Source of the DNA: Scytonema sp. UIC 10036
GTDB taxonomy: Bacteria; Cyanobacteriota; Cyanobacteriia; Cyanobacteriales; Nostocaceae
DNA length: 12,416 bases
Direction: 5' to 3'
Assembly: GCF_009725235.1 (NCBI RefSeq)
Contig: NZ_WJFC01000298.1
Location: 1 to 12,416, forward strand
Part shown: positions 1 to 6,187 of the stretch, in pieces
How positions within the stretch are numbered: the first letter of the stretch is position 1
Layout of the letters: every line of letters begins with the position of its first letter
Translations under genes and position numbers: made by a program
Notes under the pieces: model-generated
What the model was told of the DNA's origin: nothing
Database searches by the model: none
Seen by the model: only the letters and a program-made list of their open reading frames with translations

Positions 1-115
1 ATTTTGGATTTTGGATTTTGGATTTTGGATTTTGGATTTTGGATTTTGGATTTTGGATTTTGTATTTTGGATTTTGGATTTTGGATTTTGGATTTTGGAT
101 TTTGGATTTTGGATT
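1..115. repeat. Tandem heptamer repeat (ATTTTGG)n
   Basis: About sixteen head-to-tail copies of the 7-bp unit ATTTTGG run from the window edge, with one visible variant unit (ATTTTGT, at 57-63). The array probably continues outside the window. It is followed at 119-145 by the same motif in opposite orientation (AATCCAAAAT), so the end of the array can fold back on itself. Short 7-bp tandem repeats of this kind are common between genes in heterocystous cyanobacteria. No gene is visible in it. Confidence 0.95.
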
Positions 116-202
116 TGAGATTCAATCCAAAATCACAAATCTAATACCAAGTTGAAAAAGAATACAACAGATATAGCAGTCCTAAATGATTTACAAACAC
201 CT

Positions 203-247
203 CTTCCTTGTCTTCCTTGTCTTCCTTGTCTTCCTTGTCTTCCTTGT
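203..247. repeat. Tandem 9-mer repeat (CTTCCTTGT) x5
   Basis: Five exact copies of CTTCCTTGT lie at 203-211, 212-220, 221-229, 230-238 and 239-247. Because the unit is a multiple of three it keeps one reading frame open (repeating Phe-Leu-Val), which creates a spurious small ORF from 186. The same motif, CTTCCTTGTCT, recurs inside the methyltransferase gene near 10581, suggesting a repeat family dispersed in this genome. Confidence 0.9.
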
Positions 248-302
248 TTGCATCTCAAATAGGATTGCTATAGTAGAGTTAAATTTACTTCGGGCAAAGC
301 TT

Positions 303-340
303 TCTCAATCCAAAATCCAAAATCTAAAATCTAAAATTAA
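303..340. repeat. Heptamer repeats in reverse orientation (AATCCAAA / AATCTAAA)
   Basis: A short run of CAAAATC and TAAAATC units, the reverse complement of the ATTTTGG family at 1-115 with point variants. It ends one base before the complement of the CCA end of the first tRNA-like gene, so it would form the immediate 3' flank of that transcript. Confidence 0.75.
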
Positions 341-341
341 T

Positions 342-483
342 TGGTGTGGGAGGCAGGATTTGAACCTGCGGATGATGGAACCACGATAACCCTCAATTCT
401 TCAGCCTTTACAGACAAGTTTGTGAACCAAGGACTATGGGCAAATTGCCCATCCACTGCCTTACCAGACTTGGCTACTCCCAC
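342..483 (-). tRNA. tRNA-like gene with oversized central region (copy 1)
   Basis: Read on the minus strand, the ends fit a tRNA very well. The 7-bp acceptor stem GTGGGAG/CTCCCAC is perfect (477-483 with 346-352). TA follows at positions 8-9, then a D arm with stem GCC/GGC (458-474), a T arm GCAGG-TTCAAAT-CCTGC (353-369), discriminator A and an encoded CCA (342-344). GTGGA (452-456) can pair with TCCAT (375-379) exactly where an anticodon stem and a 5-nt variable loop (CATCC) would sit. The 'loop' between them, however, is 72 nt instead of 7. A canonical Tyr-type loop CTGTAAA lies inside (407-413) but has no good stem. The D-arm and T-arm sequences resemble Gln-type tRNAs. The 31-nt block 384-414 is shared with the next tRNA-like gene. 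It may be an intron-bearing tRNA, a degenerate tRNA, or a tRNA-derived small RNA. Amino-acid identity cannot be assigned. Confidence 0.55.
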
Positions 484-487
484 GTGA

Positions 488-538
488 AATTTTGGATTTG
501 CAATTCAATCTAAAATCCAAAATCTAAAATCCAAAATC
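488..538. repeat. Inverted heptamer repeat between the two tRNA-like genes
   Basis: ATTTTGGATTTG (488-499) is followed after a few bases by its inverted form AATCTAAAATCCAAAAT and further CTAAAATCC units, so the spacer can form an imperfect hairpin. This is the same repeat family as at 1-115 and 303-340. It directly abuts the CCA end of the second tRNA-like gene, as 303-340 abuts the first. Confidence 0.75.
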
Positions 539-541
539 AAT

Positions 542-671
542 TGGTGTAGCGGGGCGGGATTTGAACCCGCATCTCCGGTGAATTAAGGGGGGGATCGTTA
601 GCAGCGATAACCCTCAATTCTTCGTCCTTTTCAGGCTATGTTGGTGCTCTACCGTTTGAGCTACCTGCCAC
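542..671 (-). tRNA. tRNA-like gene with oversized central region (copy 2)
   Basis: Minus strand. The T arm GCGGG-TTCAAAT-CCCGC (554-570), TA at positions 8-9 and the D arm GCTC/GAGC with an 8-nt loop (646-661) are clear, and ACCA is encoded at the 3' end (542-545). The acceptor reads best as 8 bp (664-671 with 546-553), with one G-U and one A-C pair. Between D and T arms lie about 75 nt instead of the usual 22. Two anticodon-loop-like heptamers occur: CTGAAAA (628-634, Phe type GAA), with no proper stem, and CTGCTAA (598-604, Ser type GCU), capped by an ATCG/CGAT stem. Outward GGG/CCC and GAATT/AATTC (580-584 with 616-620) extend this into a long imperfect hairpin. Block 605-635 matches copy 1 at 27 of 31 positions. 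Amino-acid identity is undecided; it could be a pseudogene or tRNA-like RNA. Confidence 0.5.
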
Positions 672-681
672 TTATCAGCTT

Positions 682-700
682 ATACTACTTATTGTAGTAT
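682..700. repeat. Perfect 7-bp inverted repeat upstream of tRNA-like copy 2
   Basis: ATACTAC (682-688) and GTAGTAT (694-700) are perfect inverted arms around a 5-nt centre. On the minus strand this sits 11 bases upstream of the presumed 5' end of the tRNA-like gene, overlapping where a core promoter would be expected. It could be an operator, a hairpin of a longer precursor, or chance. Confidence 0.5.
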
Positions 701-810
701 GCGTATTACTGGGTGTCAAGTGGTTGGTTGAAAAATTTTATCGCTTCTGTAGGTGGGCTATGTGGCAAGTTTGTTGTGTAGTATAGTCCTACCTACTTTT
801 TAGAGATCTG

Positions 811-854
811 GAGGCGGAGCCTCTGGTAAGGCATTCCCAGCCTGAGGCTGGGAA
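811..854. repeat. Dispersed palindromic repeat (two adjacent hairpins)
   Basis: Two perfect hairpins lie back to back: GAGGC-GGA-GCCTC (811-823) and TTCCCAGCC-TGA-GGCTGGGAA (834-854). To my knowledge this combination recurs in heterocystous cyanobacterial genomes as an intergenic repeat. Here it creates a false minus-strand ORF at 800-1000. It lies between the tRNA-like genes and the membrane protein gene; no gene is seen between 672 and 1015. Confidence 0.75.
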
Positions 855-954
855 CGAGAGGAATACGCAATGCCCTTTTGCCCAAAGCCCAGCCCTGATT
901 TGCCAAATTTTTGCCGGGAAATTTTTTTGGCAAATAGACAATTGTTACAAACTA

Positions 955-982
955 TTGCCATGTTTTTTGCCAAGATTATATT
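955..982 (+). promoter_or_regulatory. Candidate promoter for the 1016-1750 gene
   Basis: TTGCCA (955-960) and TATATT (977-982) are close to the sigma-70 -35 and -10 hexamers with 16 bp spacing. The expected transcription start is about 25 bases before the ATG at 1016. Assigned by motif only; the region is AT-rich, so chance matches are possible. Confidence 0.4.
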
Positions 983-1015
983 ATTTCTCAACAATGACAC
1001 TTGGCAGTAATCGGC

Positions 1016-1750
1016 ATGAGTGAAAAAACAATAGAAAGCTACGGCAAGGGTTTTCTAGTTCTACTTTTGCCTATCTCGTTTTTAATTATTTTCCTAGTTG
1101 CCACCTGGCGAATCTGGCTGGGGGTAATTCTTCTCGTCTTGATGCTTAATGTCTGGCAATTCTACAAATGGCAACAGTGGAGCCAGCAAGTTAATCCAAT
1201 ATTCCATCAATTGCTTAAGGAAAATCAAGGCAGGATTACACCTGTAGACTTGGCAATGAAGGGCAATTTTTCTGGGGAAACGGCAAGACGTTACTTGGAA
1301 TCGAAAGCAGCAGAATTTGGTGCTCGTGCTCTTGACTCTGAAGATGGTGGTAAAGTTTATTACTTTATCACTGCTAGTACTCTGGGTAGCATCCTTGACG
1401 ATAGCGAACCACCAAAAGAACTCCCTGCTGAACGTGTTGCCTACCAACCTCTACCAATTCTTGCTCCACCTCCACCCAAGCTGCTTGTGGAAGAACCAGA
1501 GGCTGAGTTACCACCTCAGCCACCTCAAGAGACTCCAAAAAAATCGCTGGAAAAACAGTTGTTTTTTGGTTCTCTGATTCAATCTGAACTTGCCAAGCGG
1601 CTCAATGTTTATTCCAGCACCGTCTATAAAAGGAGAGACGATCCAGATTTTCCGGAGTGGAGTCGCAGTAAAGATCCAGATGGTATCGCTTGGAAATACT
1701 CTCGAAAAACTAAGGAGTTTTTCCCATTAGAACTAGAGGAAAAAAGCTAA
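1016..1750 (+). CDS. Membrane-anchored protein with winged-helix-like and HTH-like segments
   Basis: A 244-residue protein of a type I associate with cyanobacterial conserved hypotheticals; no function is known to me. Two closely spaced hydrophobic helices (about residues 12-32 and 34-52) suggest membrane anchoring with the rest in the cytoplasm. Residues about 61-130 (HQLLKENQGRITPVDLAMKG, then a segment ending KVYYF) look like a small winged-helix fold: helix, a 'TPVDLA' helix, a helix with ETARRYLESKA, and a beta hairpin. A Pro/Glu-rich linker (about 135-175) leads to a second segment (QSELAKRLNVYSSTVYKRRD) that reads like a helix-turn-helix. The reading frame extends to a TTG at 1001, but ATG 1016 is preferred because it gives MSEKT and fits the promoter. 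No strong ribosome binding site is visible. The gene is followed by a hairpin shared with convergent pyrD. Confidence 0.8.
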   Translation: MSEKTIESYGKGFLVLLLPISFLIIFLVATWRIWLGVILLVLMLNVWQFYKWQQWSQQVNPIFHQLLKENQGRITPVDLAMKGNFSGETARRYLESKAAEFGARALDSEDGGKVYYFITASTLGSILDDSEPPKELPAERVAYQPLPILAPPPPKLLVEEPEAELPPQPPQETPKKSLEKQLFFGSLIQSELAKRLNVYSSTVYKRRDDPDFPEWSRSKDPDGIAWKYSRKTKEFFPLELEEKS

Positions 1751-1761
1751 AAGTCAAAAGA

Positions 1762-1799
1762 CAAAAGTCAAAAGAAATTTCTTTTAACTTTTGCCTTTT
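1762..1799. terminator. Bidirectional hairpin terminator between convergent genes
   Basis: CAAAAGT-C-AAAAGAAA (1762-1777) is complementary to TTTCTTTT-A-ACTTTTG (1778-1793), an AT-rich stem with a mismatch, followed by a T run on the plus strand. It lies between the stop of the membrane protein gene (1750) and the stop of pyrD (1800), where transcripts from both sides should end. The stem is weak in GC, so efficiency is uncertain. Confidence 0.55.
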
Positions 1800-2927
1800 T
1801 TACTTTTGAGAGCCAATGGCTTCTGAGATAGAGTTAAAACCATTTTGTTCTAGCTTGGATAATAACCCTTGGAGGATGTGTCTTACCATAGCTGGACCTT
1901 CATAAATCCAGCCCGTATACACTTGGAGAAGGCTAGCACCAGCTGTGATTTTTTCCCAGGCGTCTTCAGCCGTGAAGATTCCACCAACGCCAATAATTGG
2001 TATTTGACCTGCGGTTTGCTGCCAAATAAATCGAATAATTTCGGTGGAACGTTCTTTTAATGGAGCGCCACTGATACCACCTGCTTCGTCTTGAGGTGAT
2101 TTTCCTGTTTGGGGAATGACTTGAGTTCTCAATCCATTCCTACTGATAGTGGTGTTTGTCGCAATAATTCCAGCAAGTCGATAGGTTTTTGCTAAAGAAA
2201 TAATATCAGTTATTGCCTGCCATTCTAAGTCAGGAGCTATCTTGACAAACAGAGGCTTGTTTAGGGAATTTTCCTGTTGTAATGCTGCCAAAATAGAACT
2301 TAACATGGAAGCATCTTGGAGCGATCGCAATCCTGGTGTATTTGGGGAAGAAACATTGACAACAAAGTAATCTCCATAATCCTTAAGTAAGTGAAAACTA
2401 TTGCGATAATCAAGGGCTGCATCTTCTAAGGTGGTTATCTTAGATTTCCCCAAGTTTAAACCTATAGGTATTGACCTTAAATCTGGCGGAACTTCTGCTA
2501 ACCGTATTGCCATTGCCTCTGCACCGCTATTATTAAATCCCATGCGGTTGAGGGCGGCTTTATCTAAAGGCAAACGGAACAACCGGGGAGGAGGATTTCC
2601 AGGCTGTTGGTGAAAAGTAACAGTTCCCATTTCTGCAAAGCCAAAACCAAAGCTAGACCAGATGGGAACTGCAACTCCATCTTTGTCAAAACCTGCAGCT
2701 AAACCAAGGGGATTGGGAAACGTCAATCCAAATAGATTTTGCTCTAAGCGTTTATCCTCAAGACAAAACCATCGCTTCAATTGTTCGTTCATCCAGTTTG
2801 TGCTCTGACGAACTCGATTCTGTCCCAACCAGTTCAAGCTGCGGATAGTTTGCTGGTGCAGCCATTCTGGATCTGTTTTTGCAAAATTGAACAAAAGGGG
2901 ACGAATTGCATCTTTGTAAATATCCAA
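1800..2927 (-). CDS. pyrD: Dihydroorotate dehydrogenase (quinone), class 2
   Basis: Oxidises dihydroorotate to orotate in de novo pyrimidine synthesis, passing electrons through FMN to membrane quinones. The 375-residue length and the N-terminal helical extension (about residues 1-55, which docks class 2 enzymes to the membrane) fit class 2. Motifs seen: [15 protein letters not shown] (FMN/substrate pocket), [11 protein letters not shown] with S193/S194, one of which is the catalytic base of the class, [15 protein letters not shown], and near the C-terminus IIGVGGI followed by [10 protein letters not shown] (FMN phosphate binding). The start is TTG at 2927. It is chosen because MDIYK matches the usual cyanobacterial N-terminus as I recall it, no in-frame ATG or GTG lies close upstream, and GGGAA sits a few bases before it. 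The gene diverges from the GAF kinase-like gene with a 115-bp spacer and converges on the membrane protein gene. Confidence 0.96.
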   Translation of the reverse strand: MDIYKDAIRPLLFNFAKTDPEWLHQQTIRSLNWLGQNRVRQSTNWMNEQLKRWFCLEDKRLEQNLFGLTFPNPLGLAAGFDKDGVAVPIWSSFGFGFAEMGTVTFHQQPGNPPPRLFRLPLDKAALNRMGFNNSGAEAMAIRLAEVPPDLRSIPIGLNLGKSKITTLEDAALDYRNSFHLLKDYGDYFVVNVSSPNTPGLRSLQDASMLSSILAALQQENSLNKPLFVKIAPDLEWQAITDIISLAKTYRLAGIIATNTTISRNGLRTQVIPQTGKSPQDEAGGISGAPLKERSTEIIRFIWQQTAGQIPIIGVGGIFTAEDAWEKITAGASLLQVYTGWIYEGPAMVRHILQGLLSKLEQNGFNSISEAIGSQK

Positions 2928-3042
2928 TTGAGTGTTCCCAATGTTAAATTTAAAACTTCACAATCTCAAAGCGAAAGTCGCTCGATCCACGTGCTTTTAT
3001 GGGCACCTTATATAGTAACAATCTAAGTTAACGATAATTCAG

Positions 3043-5886
3043 ATGTTGCCCCCTCAAAAACCAACAGCAGCCGACCAACAGATATTTTCCTTGGGGCGCG
3101 TCCTCCAGAGCCTCAGGGAAGAAAACGATGTTGACGTTTTGATCGAAACCACTATTTCTTACCTCAAAGAGCAGTTTGACTATAAGTTGGTGTGGATTGC
3201 TCTTTACGATCGCCTGAACCACATCCTATTCGGTAAGGGAGGTTTCTCGCCTGTAGCCGATATCAGTTACTTGAGACAGCGAGTTGTACTTAGTCCGGGG
3301 GATTTGTTAGAGCAAGTTGTCATTGAGCAACGCTCCCTAGGTGTAGCTGACTTAAAAGCTGAAAATCGAGCCGAACAATGGCAAGGATTTGCAGAAAAAT
3401 TTAACATACAAGGAACGATTATATTACCAATTCGATACAAAGATCGCTGTTTGGGTATTGTTTTGATGGGTTCGGAACGTTGGGGTTATATGCTTGGTGG
3501 TGAAGCAAAAGCTCGGCTGATGATGGTTTTGGGGGAACTGGGGGCGGCACTTTATCAAAGCGAAATAGATTTGCAGCAAAAGCAAACCAAGCGATTGGAT
3601 GAGCCATTGTTGCGACTGTTGGAAAGTGTCAGAACTTTGGGTAACTTGGAGCAAAAACTGGAAGTTGTGGTGCAAGCCACTCATGAATTCGTTTCACCGA
3701 CTCGGACAAAAATTTACTGGTTCGATCGCGAAAAAAGGTATTTTTGGCTGCGGTTGAGCGATCGTTATAGCAAGACGCAAGCCGAACAGCAGTCAAGTAG
3801 AATTACAGCGCAAGAACTTAACGACTTTTATTATGCACTGTCAGTCAATCAAATTGTTTCCATTGGGGAGGGACGTAGTTCGTTAAAAAGCGCTTTTACA
3901 CTCAAGCTGCTGCAACGTTTGAACGTGCGATCGCTATTAGCAGCGCCCATTGTTTGGCAGAAAGACTTGCTGGGTTTTGTGGCAGTTGAAGCCAGAGAAG
4001 CTCGAATTTGGTCGGACGTGGAAAAAAATTTCGTTATTGGTGCGGCTGGTTTGCTTTCCCTAGCAGCACCTACCGAAAGTATGGAAATCACCATTAAACA
4101 AGTTCAAAACGATGCTCAACTGACCAGTCAAGTTGCCAAAGCTATCTGTAAAGATTCCGATCGTCTAGAAATTTTACGTGTTTGTGCAGCAAGAGTCTTG
4201 GAAAGGTTGGGAGCAACTCGTTTTTTGCTACTCGATCTAGATGCTGACCAAAATCAATACCAAATTTTATACCAAAGCCAACCCCGCAATCGGAGAAATT
4301 TGATATCAGCCCTTGATGCTCTTAAAGAATTGGATTGGCAGTTATTGCAGCATTCATCAGAGGCAGTGGGAATTGAAGATGCTGAGGAAGATTTAAAATT
4401 TTATAATTGGCGGTCCGATCTAGTCGAAAATGGAGTGCATTCTTTTCTTATTAGTAACTGCACTCAAGGTCATGCGCCAGAATCTCTCTTACTCGTTACC
4501 ACTGAAACTCCTCGCTATTGGACATCTCAGGAGAAGGAACTACTGCAAGCAGTGAGTCAGCAAATAGGTGTTATTGTTCGTCAATGGCGACTGCATCAAG
4601 TGACCGAACAGCAAGAAAAAATATTGCGTAGCTTTCAGCAATGCTTCCGGATTTTGGAACGAACTCAGACTTCCATCCCTCAACCAACTCATCAGTTTGA
4701 ACGTGCTGCACTCGAACAAATAGCGTCTGTTCTTGGCTGTCCTTTAGCATTACTGCTTTCTTGGAAACCGGAACAAGATGTTGCACAAGTGATACCAGGT
4801 GTTATTGCTAACAATCAATTCACTGTTAATACTGATGCCGTCATTCCGATTCAAAGTGAACCCCTAATCTATTGGGCATTTGCTACAGACGGTTTATTAG
4901 CTATCAAAGTAGACGATGTACCCGAACAAACCAGAAAGTGGCTTAACGGTTCCGGTATCGGTCAGGTTTTAGTGATGGCGTTACGCACCAGTGCAGACTA
5001 CCAACCAACAGGTGTTGTGTTGATGGCCGATCGTGCAGAACGTCAGTGGTCAGAACAAAGTCTCACCGCTTTAGAATCTTTGATTTGTCAGTTTGCTTGG
5101 TCTCGTTGGCATTTGCACATCACGCAAATTCTTCAATCCACAACTAACAATCTCCAACAACTGAATTGGTACAAGCACCGTCGTTTGGAGGAAATACAAA
5201 GAACGCTTGTACTTTTACTCAGCCAAATGTACGATCTAGGTATCCCTACAAACGAACTCACTCACACTCGTCATTTGCAACTATTGCGTCAAGTAGATGC
5301 AGCGACAGGATCGATGACAGCTATGCTCAAATTCGAGCAGTGGCAAGTGTGTGTTACCAAGGAAACTGTTCCAATCGCTAGTTTACTCAAGCGATCTCTA
5401 GAACGAGTGGAACTTTTGCTCAAACAACAAAAGTTATGGGTGGGAGTGCATGGTTTAGGACAACCGATTGACAGCACAGAAAAAACTTATTCAACTTTAT
5501 ATAACTCTTCTGAAGGCGTTAAAACCCAAGCCATGGCGATCGTTGGCGACATCGTAAAAATTGAACTAGTTATATATGAATTGTTAATGAACGCTTGTCG
5601 CCGTTCGGTAAGTGGTGGAAGAATTGACATTTGGTGTCGCCGTATGGATGAGGAGTTGCTAGAGGTATCAGTAACAGATAATGGTATCATTGAGGCCCAA
5701 CTTTTAGAACAATTGCATCAAGATGCACCCAAGAAAGTGCTATCTCCCTCCAGTCTCAGTCAACCACCAGGTTTACACTTGTTAATCTGTCAAAACCTTA
5801 TGCAATTAATGGGAGGCGAACTGCATTTTTATCAGTTACCAGATGGTCGGGTTGTGAGCCGATTATTATTGCCTTTGACTGTTTAA
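3043..5886 (+). CDS. Multi-GAF sensor protein with histidine-kinase-like ATPase domain
   Basis: A 947-residue soluble protein with no membrane segments. Four GAF-like regions can be followed at about residues 28-172, 189-345, 361-517 and 536-692. None shows a convincing conserved Cys for a bilin, so the ligand is unknown. A helical dimerisation-like segment follows (LNWYKHRRLEE, H712), then an HATPase_c domain: N box ELLMNACRRS with N850, G1 box VTDNG with D879, and a G2-like PPGLHLLICQNL leading to MGGEL (G924-G925). The usual phosphoacceptor motif H-E-x-x-T/S-P is absent. H712 is only a positional candidate, so kinase activity should not be assumed. A stretch at about 800-825 between the helical region and the N box resembles no motif I know. 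Start is the ATG at 3043; the ribosome binding site is weak. No response regulator gene is adjacent. It faces away from pyrD and precedes the DUF2256 gene by about 110 bp. Confidence 0.9.
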   Translation: MLPPQKPTAADQQIFSLGRVLQSLREENDVDVLIETTISYLKEQFDYKLVWIALYDRLNHILFGKGGFSPVADISYLRQRVVLSPGDLLEQVVIEQRSLGVADLKAENRAEQWQGFAEKFNIQGTIILPIRYKDRCLGIVLMGSERWGYMLGGEAKARLMMVLGELGAALYQSEIDLQQKQTKRLDEPLLRLLESVRTLGNLEQKLEVVVQATHEFVSPTRTKIYWFDREKRYFWLRLSDRYSKTQAEQQSSRITAQELNDFYYALSVNQIVSIGEGRSSLKSAFTLKLLQRLNVRSLLAAPIVWQKDLLGFVAVEAREARIWSDVEKNFVIGAAGLLSLAAPTESMEITIKQVQNDAQLTSQVAKAICKDSDRLEILRVCAARVLERLGATRFLLLDLDADQNQYQILYQSQPRNRRNLISALDALKELDWQLLQHSSEAVGIEDAEEDLKFYNWRSDLVENGVHSFLISNCTQGHAPESLLLVTTETPRYWTSQEKELLQAVSQQIGVIVRQWRLHQVTEQQEKILRSFQQCFRILERTQTSIPQPTHQFERAALEQIASVLGCPLALLLSWKPEQDVAQVIPGVIANNQFTVNTDAVIPIQSEPLIYWAFATDGLLAIKVDDVPEQTRKWLNGSGIGQVLVMALRTSADYQPTGVVLMADRAERQWSEQSLTALESLICQFAWSRWHLHITQILQSTTNNLQQLNWYKHRRLEEIQRTLVLLLSQMYDLGIPTNELTHTRHLQLLRQVDAATGSMTAMLKFEQWQVCVTKETVPIASLLKRSLERVELLLKQQKLWVGVHGLGQPIDSTEKTYSTLYNSSEGVKTQAMAIVGDIVKIELVIYELLMNACRRSVSGGRIDIWCRRMDEELLEVSVTDNGIIEAQLLEQLHQDAPKKVLSPSSLSQPPGLHLLICQNLMQLMGGELHFYQLPDGRVVSRLLLPLTV

Positions 5887-5944
5887 TGGTTATGGCTCAG
5901 ATAATCAGTCACTAAAGTTACCATACGTTTGTGACAAATGCGGT

Positions 5945-5950
5945 TATAAT
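5945..5950 (+). promoter_or_regulatory. Consensus -10 box upstream of the DUF2256 gene
   Basis: A perfect TATAAT lies 47 bp before the ATG at 5997. No good -35 hexamer stands at 16-18 bp spacing (nearest is TTACCA at 5918-5923, spaced 21), so it may need an activator or be coincidental. It lies inside the longer reading frame that begins at GTG 5931, which argues for the later ATG start. Confidence 0.35.
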
Positions 5951-5996
5951 ATACATCCAAATCTCGGAATCAAACTCAAATCAGTACCGTATTTAT

Positions 5997-6152
5997 ATGG
6001 GACGTACACGTTCTAAATCTGACTTACCTACAAAAATGTGTCCGGTATGTCAGCGACCTTTCACTTGGCGCAAGAAATGGGCTGATTGCTGGGATGAAGT
6101 CAAATACTGCTCGGAAAGATGCCGTCGTCGTCGTTCTGAATCCCCAAAGTAA
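5997..6152 (+). CDS. DUF2256 family zinc-ribbon-like small protein
   Basis: A 51-residue basic protein. [14 protein letters not shown] followed by [16 protein letters not shown] gives CxxC and CxxxC pairs typical of a small zinc-binding fold, and this pattern is characteristic of DUF2256. In other bacteria the family is, to my knowledge, often found near photolyase/cryptochrome-type genes. No such gene is seen here, and its function is not established. The frame is open back to GTG 5931 (73 residues), but the family begins at [13 protein letters not shown], so ATG 5997 is chosen. The stop lies 35 bp before the isoaspartyl peptidase gene on the same strand, so the two could be co-transcribed. 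Confidence 0.85.
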   Translation: MGRTRSKSDLPTKMCPVCQRPFTWRKKWADCWDEVKYCSERCRRRRSESPK

Positions 6153-6187
6153 ATAACCGCAAAGGCATGGAGTAAAGAAATAAACAA

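Noticed and set aside
1..145. CRISPR array
   Set aside because: Period is 7 bp with no unique spacers; it is a simple tandem repeat.
186..389. 67-codon plus-strand ORF with Phe-Leu-Val repeats and CGRQDLNLR-like tail
   Set aside because: It is the translation of the 9-mer repeat followed by the antisense of the T arm of tRNA-like copy 1; antisense tRNA readings commonly give such peptides.
342..671. Group I intron-bearing tRNA genes, as known for cyanobacterial tRNA-Leu (UAA)
   Set aside because: Inserts are only about 50-70 nt, far too short for a group I intron, and the D and T arms do not match tRNA-Leu.
800..1000. 66-codon minus-strand ORF
   Set aside because: It translates the palindromic repeat at 811-854 (SQPQAGNALPEAP) and has no ribosome binding site or recognisable domain.
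2988..3016. Promoter for the GAF kinase-like gene (TATAGT at 3011-3016)
   Set aside because: The -10-like hexamer is acceptable but no -35-like hexamer stands at proper spacing, so it is not listed as a feature.
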